From: an uncultured Roseobacter sp.
GTDB lineage: Bacteria; Pseudomonadota; Alphaproteobacteria; Rhodobacterales; Rhodobacteraceae
Assembly (NCBI RefSeq): GCF_947496515.1
Contig: NZ_CANMDB010000011.1
Span: forward strand, 111,694-175,693
DNA: 64,000 bases
Direction: 5' to 3'
The position numbers were made by a program, and so were the translations under genes. The notes beneath the pieces were generated by a model. It had not been told where the DNA came from. It searched no databases and was given only the letters and a program-made list of their open reading frames with translations. Below, piece by piece: positions 17,572-27,919 of the stretch. Each line of letters opens with the position of its first letter. Within the stretch, counting starts at the first letter, position 1.

Positions 17572-18816
17572 ATGGGCTCCAGGATCATTGTCATCGGCGC
17601 GGGGATCGTCGGCGTCTCAACCGCCATCTGGCTGCGCCGGTTCGGGGCAGAGGTCACCCTGGTCGACCGCGGTACGCCGGGGCAGGGCACCTCCTACGGC
17701 AACGGCGGCGTGCTGGCCGCCTGCGCCATGGTGCCCGTGACGGTACCCGGTCTGCTCGGCAAAGCACCCGGCATGCTCATGAGCCGTGACGCGCCGCTTT
17801 TCCTGCGCTGGCGCTATCTGCCTCGTCTGGTCCCCTGGCTGAGGCGGTACCTGAGCCACGCCAATGATGCGGACACCCGCCGCATCGCCGAAGGCCTGAC
17901 ACCCATCACCGGCGACGCGCTGGCCCAGCATCAGGCGCTGACCGAGGGCACCGAGGCCGCGCATTGGGTGAGCCCCAGCGATTATCACTTCGCCTACGCG
18001 GATCGCGCGGGCTTTGACGCCGACGCCTACGTCTGGTCCCTGCGGCGCGCGGCGGGGTTCGTGCCTCAGGTGGTCACCGGGCGCGCGGTGCAGGAGATCG
18101 AACCCAATCTCGGCCCGGGGCTCACCTGTCTCGCCACCGTGAAGGATCACGGCTACATCCGCGATCCCGGTGCCTATGTGGCGCATTTGGCGGCGGTGCT
18201 GACGCAGCTGGGCGGGCGCGTGCTGCAGGCCGACGTGGAAGATATCGAGCTCACGGACGGTCGCGTCACGGCTGTGCTCGGCTCTGCGGGGCGCCTGCCC
18301 TGCGACCGGGCGGTGATTAGCACCGGTGTCTGGTCAAAGCCGCTGATGCAGAAACTCGGGCTGACGGTCCCGCTGGAAAGCGAGCGCGGCTACCACCTTG
18401 TGTTCGAAGGGGCCGAGCAGGGTCCGCAGGCACCCACCATGGTCGCCGCGGGCAAATTCGTGGCTACCCCCATGGCCGCCGGGCTGCGCTGCGCGGGCGT
18501 GGTGGAGTTCGGTGGTCTGGAGGCTCCGGCCTCCCGTGCCCCTTTCGATTTCTTGCAGCGCAAGGTGCGCGCGGCCTATCCGAAGCTCACATTCGTGCGC
18601 GCGCACGAATGGATGGGCCACCGCCCGGCGCCTTCGGACAGCCTGCCGCTCATTGGCGAGATCGGGCACAGCGGTGTGGTGGCGGCTTTCGGACATCACC
18701 ACATCGGCCTCACGGGCGGGCCGAAAACCGGGCGCCTCGTGGCCTCCCTGCTGACGGGCCGTCCGCCCAATATCGATATGGCCCCCTACGCACCGGACAG
18801 GTTCCGCGCGGGGTAA
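17572..18816 (+). CDS. FAD-dependent D-amino-acid dehydrogenase-like protein (DadA family)
   Basis: A 414-residue DAO-fold flavoprotein. The FAD motif VIGAGIVGVSTA lies at residues 6-17, followed by VTLVDRGTPGQGTSYGNGG, the DadA form of the second motif. The C-terminal FAD segment GHHHIGLTGGPKTGR is intact. DadA oxidatively deaminates D-amino acids to 2-oxo acids and feeds electrons to the respiratory chain. The ATG at 17572 is chosen for GGAGAGG just upstream; an in-frame GTG at 17548 is less likely. Glycine/sarcosine oxidase-type substrates cannot be excluded. Confidence 0.82.
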   Translation: MGSRIIVIGAGIVGVSTAIWLRRFGAEVTLVDRGTPGQGTSYGNGGVLAACAMVPVTVPGLLGKAPGMLMSRDAPLFLRWRYLPRLVPWLRRYLSHANDADTRRIAEGLTPITGDALAQHQALTEGTEAAHWVSPSDYHFAYADRAGFDADAYVWSLRRAAGFVPQVVTGRAVQEIEPNLGPGLTCLATVKDHGYIRDPGAYVAHLAAVLTQLGGRVLQADVEDIELTDGRVTAVLGSAGRLPCDRAVISTGVWSKPLMQKLGLTVPLESERGYHLVFEGAEQGPQAPTMVAAGKFVATPMAAGLRCAGVVEFGGLEAPASRAPFDFLQRKVRAAYPKLTFVRAHEWMGHRPAPSDSLPLIGEIGHSGVVAAFGHHHIGLTGGPKTGRLVASLLTGRPPNIDMAPYAPDRFRAG

Positions 18817-18874
18817 GGGCCTTCGAAGGCCCTTCCGGCGCCCGGCCCCGATCCTTTGCGCCCGGAGGATCGGG
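18815..18874 (+). terminator. Two tandem stem-loops after the DadA-like gene
   Basis: A 20-bp perfect palindrome (half-site AAGGGCCTTC) spans 18815-18834 and overlaps the stop codon. A second stem of 9 bp follows: CCCGATCCT (18847-18855) with AGGATCGGG (18866-18874). Neither is followed by a long T-run, so this may be a factor-assisted terminator. It separates the gene from the ugp operon. Confidence 0.6.
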
Positions 18875-19007
18875 CGCTGTCATCAACGCGTCACTTGCCA
18901 ACACGCGCTCCGAGTGAGACCATCGGTTCGCGCGGTCCGCCACAGCGGCCACCTGCGCGGACTGTCAAGAAAGCGCCCCCGGCGGGGGCATGGGGAGATC
19001 AAAAAAG

Positions 19008-20321
19008 ATGACCAAGACACTGCTGGGCGCCATCGCCGCCTGCACCACCGCGCTGACGCCAATCGCCGCGAGCGCCGAGACAGAAGTGCAATTCTGGCAC
19101 GCCTTCACCGGTCGGTTGGGAGAGCTCGTGGCCGCTCAGGTCGAGGATTTCAACGCCAGCCAGGACGCCTACACCGTCGTGGCCAGTCACAAGGGCAACT
19201 ATTCCGAAACCCTCAACGCGGGCATCGCCGCCTTTCGGGCGGGCGAACAGCCCCATATCCTGATGGTGTTCGAAGTGGGCACCGCCACCATGATGGCCGC
19301 CGAAGGGGCGATCCGCCCGGTCCATGAGGTCATGGCCGAAAGCGGCGCCGAGTTTGACCCCGATGCCTATATCGGCTCGGTCAAGGGGTATTATACGACC
19401 ACGGATGGGGACATGCTGTCGCTGCCTTTCAACTCCTCGACGCCTGTGCTCTGGGTCAATCGTGACGCGCTGAGCGAGGCCGGGGTCGATCCCGATGTGG
19501 ATCTGACCACCTGGCAGCAGGTGGGCGAGGTGCTCGACACCCTGAAAGCGGCGGGCTCCGACTGCCCGCTCGTGACCGCCTGGCAAAGCTGGATCCATCT
19601 GGAGAACTTCTCTGCCTACCACGACGTGCCTTTCGCCACCCAGGACAACGGCTTTGCGGGAGCGGACACCGAACTGGCGCTCAACGGTGACGCACAGGTG
19701 GCGCATATCTCTGCCATGGGGCAATGGGCGCAGGACGGCAAGTTCATCTACACCGGCCGCCGCAACGAGGGCGGTGCGAACTTCCGCGCCGGTGAATGTG
19801 CGCTCTTCACCGAAAGCTCCGCGGGCTATGCCGGCATCAAGGCCGAAGCCGAGTTCGACTTTGATGTGCGCCCGCTTCCCTACTGGGAGGGTGTGGGCAA
19901 CGCGCCCCAGAACACCATCATCGGCGGTGCGTCGCTGTGGGTGATGGAAGGTCACGAGGCGGAGGAATACGCGGGCGTCGGCGCATTCCTTGCCTATCTC
20001 TCCTCCACCCCGGTGCAGGCGCAATGGCATCAGGACACAGGGTATCTGCCCATCACCTCCGCCGCTGGTGAGGCGACCCGTGAGGCCGGTTTCTACGAGG
20101 AAAACCCAGGTACGGACGTGGCCGTGATCCAGATGACCGCCAAAGAACCGACGGCCAATTCCAAAGGTCTGCGGCTGGGCTCCTTCGATCAGATCCGCGG
20201 CATCATCGACGAAGAACTGGAAGGTGTCTGGGCTGGTGACAAGACCGCTCAGGGAGCGCTCGACAGCGCTGCGGAGCGCGGCAACCAGCTGCTGCGCCGC
20301 TTTGAGCAGGCCACCAACTAG
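19008..20321 (+). CDS. ugpB: sn-Glycerol-3-phosphate ABC transporter, substrate-binding protein
   Basis: A 437-residue periplasmic binding protein of the carbohydrate/glycerophosphodiester group. A signal peptide ends near ASA-E (residue 24). The mature protein starts EVQFWHAFTG, and SSAGY, YYTTTDGDM and GGASLWVM are typical of UgpB. The ATG at 19008 is chosen because GGGGAGA lies about 10 bp upstream and the signal peptide then starts MTKTLL. The order ugpB-ugpA-ugpE-ugpC matches the classical operon. In E. coli this is Pho-regulated; no obvious pho box is seen here. Confidence 0.92.
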   Translation: MTKTLLGAIAACTTALTPIAASAETEVQFWHAFTGRLGELVAAQVEDFNASQDAYTVVASHKGNYSETLNAGIAAFRAGEQPHILMVFEVGTATMMAAEGAIRPVHEVMAESGAEFDPDAYIGSVKGYYTTTDGDMLSLPFNSSTPVLWVNRDALSEAGVDPDVDLTTWQQVGEVLDTLKAAGSDCPLVTAWQSWIHLENFSAYHDVPFATQDNGFAGADTELALNGDAQVAHISAMGQWAQDGKFIYTGRRNEGGANFRAGECALFTESSAGYAGIKAEAEFDFDVRPLPYWEGVGNAPQNTIIGGASLWVMEGHEAEEYAGVGAFLAYLSSTPVQAQWHQDTGYLPITSAAGEATREAGFYEENPGTDVAVIQMTAKEPTANSKGLRLGSFDQIRGIIDEELEGVWAGDKTAQGALDSAAERGNQLLRRFEQATN

Positions 20322-20338
20322 AACCAGAGTGTGAGCAA

Positions 20339-20372
20339 GGCGGCGGGCGGCCCTGCGGGGTCGCCCGCCGCC
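20339..20372 (+). terminator. Intercistronic stem-loop between ugpB and ugpA
   Basis: A 10-bp GC-only stem (GGCGGCGGGC at 20339-20348 with GCCCGCCGCC at 20363-20372) lies 17 bp after the ugpB stop. With no T-run it probably acts as a partial terminator or 3'-end stabiliser that raises ugpB message over the permease genes. Confidence 0.55.
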
Positions 20373-20397
20373 CCACCGCACCGCTGCAGGACCTGCA

Positions 20398-21279
20398 ATG
20401 GAAAAACGCGTCACATTCAAGGGCTGGCTGCTGCCGCTGTGCCTCATTGCGCCGCAGGTCCTGATCTCTGCGGTGTTCTTTTTCTATCCCGCCGGTCAGG
20501 CGATCTGGCAGTCGCTCTTCATTCCCGACCCCTTCGGACTGTCGATGCAATACGTCGGTCTTGGCAACTTCGAATACCTGCTGAGCGATCGGTTCTACCG
20601 CGCCTCCTTCGTGACCACGGCGATCTTCTCCACCCTCGTGACGCTGGCCTCGATGATCCCCGCGCTGTTTCTGGCCGTGGTCGCGGACCGGCTGATCAAG
20701 GGCGCGGGCCTCTACCGCACGTTGCTGATCTGGCCTTACGCCGTGGCCCCGGCGGTTGCGGGGGTGCTATGGCTCTTCATGTTCAACACCCGCGTGGGCG
20801 TCGTGTCGTGGTATCTGGGCACCCTCGGATACGACTGGAACCACGTGCTCAACGATGGCGAGGCCATGGGCCTCGTGGTCGTCGCCTCCGCCTGGGGGCG
20901 CATCAGCTATAACTTCCTGTTCTTCTTCGCCGCGCTGCAGGCGGTTCCGAAATCCGTGATCGAGGCGGCGGCCATCGACGGCGCGCGCTTCTGGCGGCGT
21001 TTCTTCACCATCGTGCTGCCGCTGCTCTCCCCCACCACGTTTTTCCTGCTGGTGGTCAACATCGTCTATTCCTTCTTCGAGACCTTCGGCGTGATCCATA
21101 CGATCACCTCGGGCGGCCCGCAGCAGGCCACGACAATCCTCGTCTACAAGGTCTTCGCCGATGGCTTCGTCGGACAGGACCTGGGCTCCTCCGCCGCGCA
21201 ATCGGTGATCCTGCTGGTCGTCGTGGGGCTGCTCACGGTGCTCCAGTTCAAATTCATCGAAAAACGAGTGCACTACTGA
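20398..21279 (+). CDS. ugpA: sn-Glycerol-3-phosphate ABC transporter permease
   Basis: A 293-residue inner-membrane permease with six predicted membrane segments. The cytoplasmic EAA loop that docks on the ATPase is [20 protein letters not shown], in the second half. It pairs with UgpE to form the channel. It lies 76 bp after ugpB with a stem-loop between, and its stop overlaps the start of ugpE by one base, so the two permeases are translationally coupled. Confidence 0.92.
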   Translation: MEKRVTFKGWLLPLCLIAPQVLISAVFFFYPAGQAIWQSLFIPDPFGLSMQYVGLGNFEYLLSDRFYRASFVTTAIFSTLVTLASMIPALFLAVVADRLIKGAGLYRTLLIWPYAVAPAVAGVLWLFMFNTRVGVVSWYLGTLGYDWNHVLNDGEAMGLVVVASAWGRISYNFLFFFAALQAVPKSVIEAAAIDGARFWRRFFTIVLPLLSPTTFFLLVVNIVYSFFETFGVIHTITSGGPQQATTILVYKVFADGFVGQDLGSSAAQSVILLVVVGLLTVLQFKFIEKRVHY

Positions 21280-22136
21280 TGGCGCGCGAGATTCACGGCA
21301 TGGTTGAGAAACGCGGGCGCAGCCTCTGGCTCAGCCATGTGCTGATGATCGCGGGCGTGCTGGTGATCTTCTTCCCGATCTGGCTGGCCTTTGTCGCCTC
21401 CACCGTCACCCAGGCCGAGATCGTGCGCCCGCCGATGCCCGTCTGGCCGGGGGATCAGCTCTGGACTAACTACAAGGCGGCGCTCTTCTCCGGCATCAAC
21501 GTGCCTGTCGCCACCATGCTGCTGAATTCGCTTGTGATGGCCGTTGGCATCGCTGTGGGCAAGATCGTGATCTCGCTGCTCTCCGCCTTTGCCATCGTCT
21601 ATTTCCGTTTTCCGGGGCGGAATGTGTTTTTCTGGCTCATCTTCCTGACGCTGATGCTCCCCGTAGAGGTCCGCATCGTGCCCACCTACGAGGTCGTCGC
21701 CGGGTTCGGCATGCTCAACTCCTACTCGGGGCTCATCTTCCCGCTCATCGCCTCGGCCACGGCCACCTTCCTGTTCCGCCAGTTTTTCCTCACCATCCCC
21801 GATGAACTGGCCGAGGCCGCCCGAGTCGACGGCGCCCGGCCCATGCGATTTTTCATCGACATCGTGGTGCCCATGAGCCGCACGAATGTCGCCGCCCTCT
21901 TTGTCATCCTCTTCATCTACGGCTGGAACCAGTACCTCTGGCCGCTGCTCATCACCACCGATCCCGAGATGAACACCATCGTTATGGGCATCAAGCAGAT
22001 GTTCCCCAGCGGCGACGACTTCGCCCACTGGCCGACGATCATGGCTACCTCGATCCTTGCAATGATCCCGCCGGTGATCGTTGTCATATCCATGCAGAAA
22101 CTCTTTATCCGCGGGCTCGTGGACAGCGAGAAATAG
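21279..22136 (+). CDS. ugpE: sn-Glycerol-3-phosphate ABC transporter permease
   Basis: A 285-residue permease with six membrane segments and the EAA loop [14 protein letters not shown]. The segment [14 protein letters not shown] before it is typical of UgpE. Start and stop are shared tightly with ugpA and ugpC (4-bp gap to the latter). Confidence 0.92.
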   Translation: MAREIHGMVEKRGRSLWLSHVLMIAGVLVIFFPIWLAFVASTVTQAEIVRPPMPVWPGDQLWTNYKAALFSGINVPVATMLLNSLVMAVGIAVGKIVISLLSAFAIVYFRFPGRNVFFWLIFLTLMLPVEVRIVPTYEVVAGFGMLNSYSGLIFPLIASATATFLFRQFFLTIPDELAEAARVDGARPMRFFIDIVVPMSRTNVAALFVILFIYGWNQYLWPLLITTDPEMNTIVMGIKQMFPSGDDFAHWPTIMATSILAMIPPVIVVISMQKLFIRGLVDSEK

Positions 22137-22140
22137 ACAA

Positions 22141-23181
<1,041 letters not shown>

Positions 23182-23233
23182 CACGCCGCAAAAGCTCTTT
23201 CATCTTGCCAAATAAACTCAAAATCCCGCCGCT

Positions 23234-24676
23234 CTAAACCAGCGCGGCCTCTGCAATCTTCCACGCCGCCGCGAGGTCTTGCTGCAACAAGGCGCGCAGC
23301 TCTGCCTTGGCCGCGGCGTCCGGCGTGCGCAGCACATGGGACGGGTGCAAAGAGATCATCACCGGCCCGCCATGCCGCCCCGTCTCGATCTGTCCGCGCC
23401 GCGCCATCACCCCCTTGCCGTCCCCCGTCAGCGCCAGCGCCGCCGTCGCGCCGAGCGCCAGCACCACCCGCGGCCGGACCCGCGCGATCTCCGCCTCCAG
23501 CCACCACCGGCAATGATGCACCTCGCCCACCGTGGGCCGCTGGTGGATCCGCCGCTTGCCGCGGGTGACATATTTGAAATGCTTCACCGCATTGGTCAGA
23601 TAGACCGCCTCGCGCGCCACCCCCGCCGCCTGCGCCACCGCATCGAAAAGCTGCCCGGCAGGCCCCACAAAGGGCCGCCCCTGCAAATCCTCCTGATCGC
23701 CCGGCTGTTCCCCCACGATCATCAGCCGCGCCGCCGAAGGACCCTCTCCAGGCACCACGTGCGTGGCACCCGCATGCAAAGGACACCGCCGGCACCCCGA
23801 AAGGGCTGCCGCGAACCCCTCCTGCGGGCCTTCCCAATGCCGCGCGGCCTGCGCCTCCGCGGCCTCCTGAACCCGCTCCATGCGCAGCGGCGGCAAGGTG
23901 GGCGCCGCTTCCGCCATCTCGCGCGCCCGCGCGGGCGCACCCGCGATCAGCTCCGGGATCGCTGCGGCCTCGGGCATGTTGTGCCAGTACTTCTTGGGCA
24001 TCTCCGAGGTCATGGCCTTCACCTTCAGGCGCGCCGGGTTGAAGATATTCCGGAAATACGTGATCCACAGCGTCTCGGAGGCATCTTCCGGCAAATCCGC
24101 ACGCGGCAGATCCACGCTGAACCGCAGCGCACCACCCTCGAAAACGGCGCTCACATCGGGGGTGACGATGCGCCAGTCCATATCCGCGAACCGCCGGGCA
24201 AAGAAATCCGCAGTGGGCTCCACCGTGTGATGCGTGGGTTCGAACCAGGCGGCGAAACTGCGCCGCGCGTCACTTGGATCACCCATCTCGCGGAACCGCA
24301 CGAAGGCCTTCATCTTGTGCTGACAACGCCGCACGGCCTTTTCCATCCGGCGCAACTGCGCCAGCCCGGGATCGCCGCGGTCCTGCATCAGCGCCGGGCG
24401 ATCCCGCAGCCGCCACAAAAAACGGTAGAGCAGATCGAACCGCGCCGGATCACTGTGCCAGACCACCGTCTGCGCGAGGCCCGCGAAGCTGCGCGGCACC
24501 CGGATCTCGCGCGTCACCGCAGGCACCTCCGCAGGCGTGTCAAAGAGCCCCGTCGCGCCTGTCCCGTCGCTCCAGCGCAGCGCCTCGGGCGGTACGCCTG
24601 CACTCAGGAACCCGCGCGCCGCGTCCCGCCAGGCCGCCGCCGTCCCGATCCGCGGCAGGATCACATGCCCGGTCAA
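23234..24676 (-). CDS. UdgX-type uracil-DNA glycosylase fused to DUF4130 domain
   Basis: A 480-residue two-domain protein. Residues 1 to about 250 match the DUF4130 family found beside radical-SAM DNA-repair proteins. Residues from about 290 form a family-4-like uracil-DNA glycosylase: CRRC (295-298), GEQPGDQEDLQGRPFVGPAG (motif A region) and LHPSHVLR (motif B). The loop GKRRIH (373-378) is the UdgX hallmark; in Mycobacterium UdgX this histidine bonds covalently to the abasic site after uracil removal. His378 is therefore the likely nucleophile. Its start overlaps the stop of the radical-SAM gene as ATGA, so they are made together. Confidence 0.87.
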   Translation of the reverse strand: MTGHVILPRIGTAAAWRDAARGFLSAGVPPEALRWSDGTGATGLFDTPAEVPAVTREIRVPRSFAGLAQTVVWHSDPARFDLLYRFLWRLRDRPALMQDRGDPGLAQLRRMEKAVRRCQHKMKAFVRFREMGDPSDARRSFAAWFEPTHHTVEPTADFFARRFADMDWRIVTPDVSAVFEGGALRFSVDLPRADLPEDASETLWITYFRNIFNPARLKVKAMTSEMPKKYWHNMPEAAAIPELIAGAPARAREMAEAAPTLPPLRMERVQEAAEAQAARHWEGPQEGFAAALSGCRRCPLHAGATHVVPGEGPSAARLMIVGEQPGDQEDLQGRPFVGPAGQLFDAVAQAAGVAREAVYLTNAVKHFKYVTRGKRRIHQRPTVGEVHHCRWWLEAEIARVRPRVVLALGATAALALTGDGKGVMARRGQIETGRHGGPVMISLHPSHVLRTPDAAAKAELRALLQQDLAAAWKIAEAALV

Positions 24677-25908
24677 AACAGGCTCAACTGCTCAGGCGGC
24701 GGTGCAAAGCGCGCGCGCAGATCGGCGCTGTCGGTCAGCGCCCCGGGGCTCCACCCCTGCGCCACGATGAACGAGCGTGCCTTTTTCAGCGACGCGCCCA
24801 TCAGCATCAGATCCTCATAGCGCAGCCGCCGGTGCCGCCGCGTCCCCAGGATCCGGTTCACGGTCTTGACGCCAAACCCCGGCACCCGCAGCAAAAGCCC
24901 ACGCTCCGCCCGGTTCACATCCACCGGGAACTGCGCCCGGTTGGCCAGAGCCCAGGCCAGTTTCGGATCAATCTCCAGATCCAGATTGCCCCCCTTGCTG
25001 ACCCCGGTGATCTCCTCCAGCCCGAAGTCATAGAACCGCAAAAGCCAGTCCGCCTGATACAGCCGGTGTTCGCGCTGCAGCGGCGGGCTGACCAGCGGCA
25101 GCCGCGAGGACGCATCGGGAATGGGTGAGAACGCGGAATAATAAACCCGCTTCAGCCCGTAGGAACCATAAAGCCGGGTGGATTGCCCCAGAATGGTCGC
25201 GTCATTGGCGCCATCCGCCCCTACAATCACCTGCGTCGATTGCCCCGCGGGCGCAAAGCGCGGCGCCCGCCGCCCGGTATGGCTGCGCTCCTTGGCTGCC
25301 TGCCGCCGCAGCCGTACATCCGCCATCGCGTGGCGGATCTGATCGGGGCTTTTCTCAGGCGCGTGCTGCTTGACGGAGGCATCGGTGGGCAATTCCACAT
25401 TGATGGACAGCCGGTCCGCAAGCCGTCCCGCCTCCTCGATCAGTTCCGGTGCGGCGTCGGGAATTGTCTTGAGGTGGATATAGCCACGAAAATTCTCTTC
25501 TTCGCGCAGCTTGCGCGCGATGCGCACCATGTCCGCCATCGTCGCGTCCGGAGAGCGGATGATGCCCGAGGACAAAAACAGCCCTTCGATATAGTTACGC
25601 CGGTAAAACTCGATTGTTAATTTCACGACCTCTTCGACCGAAAAGCGCGCGCGTTGCACATTCGACGACACCCGGTTGATGCAATAGCTGCAATCGTAAA
25701 TGCAGAAATTCGTCATCAGGATCTTCAGCAGGCTGATGCACCGCCCGTCGGGCGCATAGGCGTGGCAGATCCCCGACCCTTCGTTCGAGCCCAGCCCCTT
25801 GCCATCCCGGCTGTCGCGCTTGGTCGATCCCGACGACGCGCAGGACGCATCGTATTTCGCCGCATCGCTGAGGATCGCCAGCTTCTGGTCGAGGGTGAGT
25901 CTTGCCAT
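24673..25908 (-). CDS. Radical-SAM protein, putative DNA modification/repair
   Basis: A 411-residue radical-SAM enzyme. The [4Fe-4S] cluster motif is CIYDCSYC (Cys69, Cys73, Cys76), spaced C-x3-C-x2-C. A helix-hairpin-helix near the C-terminus (RVPGFGVKTVNRIL) suggests DNA binding. It belongs to the family that is nearly always encoded with the DUF4130 protein downstream. The reaction is unknown; repair or editing of a DNA base is inferred from its partner. Translation couples to that gene through a 4-bp overlap. Confidence 0.85.
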   Translation of the reverse strand: MARLTLDQKLAILSDAAKYDASCASSGSTKRDSRDGKGLGSNEGSGICHAYAPDGRCISLLKILMTNFCIYDCSYCINRVSSNVQRARFSVEEVVKLTIEFYRRNYIEGLFLSSGIIRSPDATMADMVRIARKLREEENFRGYIHLKTIPDAAPELIEEAGRLADRLSINVELPTDASVKQHAPEKSPDQIRHAMADVRLRRQAAKERSHTGRRAPRFAPAGQSTQVIVGADGANDATILGQSTRLYGSYGLKRVYYSAFSPIPDASSRLPLVSPPLQREHRLYQADWLLRFYDFGLEEITGVSKGGNLDLEIDPKLAWALANRAQFPVDVNRAERGLLLRVPGFGVKTVNRILGTRRHRRLRYEDLMLMGASLKKARSFIVAQGWSPGALTDSADLRARFAPPPEQLSLF

Positions 25909-26050
25909 ATGTTCTTGATATGTTCCAATCCACCCGTTGGCAAGTCACCGGGTGTCTGTCGCCTAATTATTCATCGTGCCCCTCGGTCGGATCGCTGCAG
26001 CGCGGCATGGCCGGTTTACAAATCACCGCGCCGCGCGCCAACGTCGCGGC

Positions 26051-26635
26051 ATGACGCGAAACATGTCCATCATCGTCGTAGAGGCCGACCGCGACCGCGC
26101 GCTTCAGATCGTGGACGGGCTGCGGCAGGCGGGCAGTTACGATGTGCAGGTCATTGCAGAGCCCACGCAACTCGCCCAGCAGATTAAGACGCGCCAGCCC
26201 GACATGGTGCTCATCGACATTGCCAACCCCTCCCGCGACACGCTGGAGGAGCTGGCACTCGCCTCCGGTCCCATGGACCGCCCCGTGGCGATGTTCGTGG
26301 ACCGCTCGGACGCGGGGCTCTCCGATGCGGCGATCGAGGCGGGGGTGTCGGCCTATGTGGTCGATGGGTTGCAGCCCGCGCGCGTCAAACCCGTGCTCGA
26401 TGCCGCCGTCGCCCGGTTCCGCATGTTCCAGCGCATGCGCACGGAACTGGCCGCGACCAAGCGCGCATTGGAAGAACGCAAGGTGATCGACCGTGCCAAA
26501 GGCATGATCATGAAGGCCCGCGGCGTCGAAGAGGACGCCGCCTACACGATCCTGCGCAAGGCTGCGATGGATCAGGGCAAGCGTGTGGCGGATGTGGCCG
26601 CGGCCCTCGTCACCGCGGCAGGCATCCTGTCATGA
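26051..26635 (+). CDS. nasT: Nitrate/nitrite response antiterminator, ANTAR domain
   Basis: A 194-residue regulator. The N-terminal receiver-like domain (SIIVVEADRDRAL) is followed by an ANTAR RNA-binding domain (ERKVIDRAKGMIMKARG, then the AAYTILRKAAM segment). NasT binds paired hairpins in nas leader RNA and prevents termination; NasS holds it inactive without nitrate or nitrite. Start codon choice is uncertain between 26051 and 26063, as neither has a strong Shine-Dalgarno. It overlaps nasS by 4 bp. The predicted target lies at 27920-28029. Confidence 0.88.
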   Translation: MTRNMSIIVVEADRDRALQIVDGLRQAGSYDVQVIAEPTQLAQQIKTRQPDMVLIDIANPSRDTLEELALASGPMDRPVAMFVDRSDAGLSDAAIEAGVSAYVVDGLQPARVKPVLDAAVARFRMFQRMRTELAATKRALEERKVIDRAKGMIMKARGVEEDAAYTILRKAAMDQGKRVADVAAALVTAAGILS

Positions 26636-27804
26636 GAACCGCCACGCTGCCTGTTGGGTTCATCCCTCTGGTCGATGCCGCCCCGCTGATCGTCGCGCAA
26701 GAGATGGGGTTCGCAGCCCAAGAGGGCATCGCGCTCGACCTGCGCCGCGCGCCGTCCTGGTCGAGCCTGCGCGACATGCTCAGTTTCGGTCAGGTGGATG
26801 CCGCCCATATGCTCTCCACCGTCCCGGTTGCCATGGCCATGGGGCTGGGCGGGGTCGGCACGCGGCTGGCCGCCGTCGCCGTCACCTCGGTGAACGGCAA
26901 CGTCATTGGCGTGAAACGCGCGCTGGAACAGTCGCTCATCGACGCTGGCTACGCCTTCGACTTTCAGGACGCCTACGCCGCCGGGCGCGCGCTCCTGCAA
27001 GTCAGCCAAAAGCCCCTGCGCATCGGCGTGCCCTTTCCTTTCTCCATGCACGCGGAACTGGTGTTCTACTGGCTTGCCGGGTTGCAACCGGTCCTCGACG
27101 GCCAGGTCGAAATCCGCACCGTGCCGCCCCCGCTCATGGCCGACGCCATCGAGGCGGGCGAGATCGACGCCTTCTGCGTGGGGGAGCCCTGGGGCTCGCG
27201 CGCCGTGGACAAAGGGCTGGGGGCGCTGCTGCTGCCCGGCACGGCGATCTGGAACTTTGCCCCCGAAAAGGTGCTCGCCGTCCGGCAGGACTGGGCCGAG
27301 ACAGAACGCGCCCTGCTGGACCGGCTCATCCGCGCGGTCTGGCGCGCTGCTCGCTGGTTGAGCCAGCCCGATGCTGTCACCCTTGCCTCGGAAATCCTCA
27401 GCCGCCCCGCGTTTCTCGATCTGCCGCCCGAGATGCTGGAACGAGCGCTGACCGGGCGGCTCACCATCAACGCTGCGGGGGCGGAACGGCACACGGAGCA
27501 GTTTCTGGAGTTCGCCCGCGGCGCCGCCAACTTCCCCTGGCGCAGCCAGGCGGAATGGATCGGTCAGCACCTGGCCCGCCGGACCGGCCTGGACGAAGCC
27601 GCCGCCCGTACCGCCGCCCGCACGGTCTTCCGCTCCGATCTCTTCCGCGCGGCCCTCAGCGGCACCAGCGCCGATCTTCCCGGTGCATCCTCCAAGGTCG
27701 AAGGCGCGCTGGAGGGCGACACGGCGGTCGCCTCCGCTGCGGGCCGGGTGATTCTCTGCCGCGACCGGTTCTTTGATGGGCGCGTTTTTGAGCCGGGCGC
27801 GTAA
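26632..27804 (+). CDS. nasS: Nitrate/nitrite sensor protein NasS
   Basis: A 390-residue protein of the NrtA/CmpA binding-protein fold, but with no signal peptide, so it stays in the cytoplasm. The NrtA-type core is recognisable (VGFIPLVDAAPLIVAQEMGF, DAAHMLSTVP, FCVGEPWGS). NasS is the ligand-sensing partner of NasT, releasing it when nitrate or nitrite binds. The ATGA overlap with nasT supports equal synthesis. Similarity to nrtA downstream fits descent from the transporter's binding protein. Confidence 0.87.
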   Translation: MRTATLPVGFIPLVDAAPLIVAQEMGFAAQEGIALDLRRAPSWSSLRDMLSFGQVDAAHMLSTVPVAMAMGLGGVGTRLAAVAVTSVNGNVIGVKRALEQSLIDAGYAFDFQDAYAAGRALLQVSQKPLRIGVPFPFSMHAELVFYWLAGLQPVLDGQVEIRTVPPPLMADAIEAGEIDAFCVGEPWGSRAVDKGLGALLLPGTAIWNFAPEKVLAVRQDWAETERALLDRLIRAVWRAARWLSQPDAVTLASEILSRPAFLDLPPEMLERALTGRLTINAAGAERHTEQFLEFARGAANFPWRSQAEWIGQHLARRTGLDEAAARTAARTVFRSDLFRAALSGTSADLPGASSKVEGALEGDTAVASAAGRVILCRDRFFDGRVFEPGA

Positions 27805-27882
27805 AATTCGCCTCAAATCTATGCAATCGCGGCATCGCCTACGCCGCGGCGCAGAAATTCAGCCCCGCCCGCGCCGCAGTGC

Positions 27883-27912
27883 TTGATCGACACAGCCTCT
27901 TCGCTGATTACT
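27883..27912 (+). promoter_or_regulatory. Possible promoter of the nrt-nas transcript
   Basis: A TTGATC hexamer (27883-27888) and a weak GATTAC/ATTACT -10 (27906-27912) lie 17-18 bp apart. Transcription would begin close to 27919, immediately before the first leader hairpin. The match is modest. Confidence 0.3.
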
Positions 27913-27919
27913 GAGACAA

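Noticed and set aside
18999..20447. 482-codon frame opposite ugpB
   Set aside because: Shadow of ugpB: no domain, and a composition typical of reversed coding DNA.
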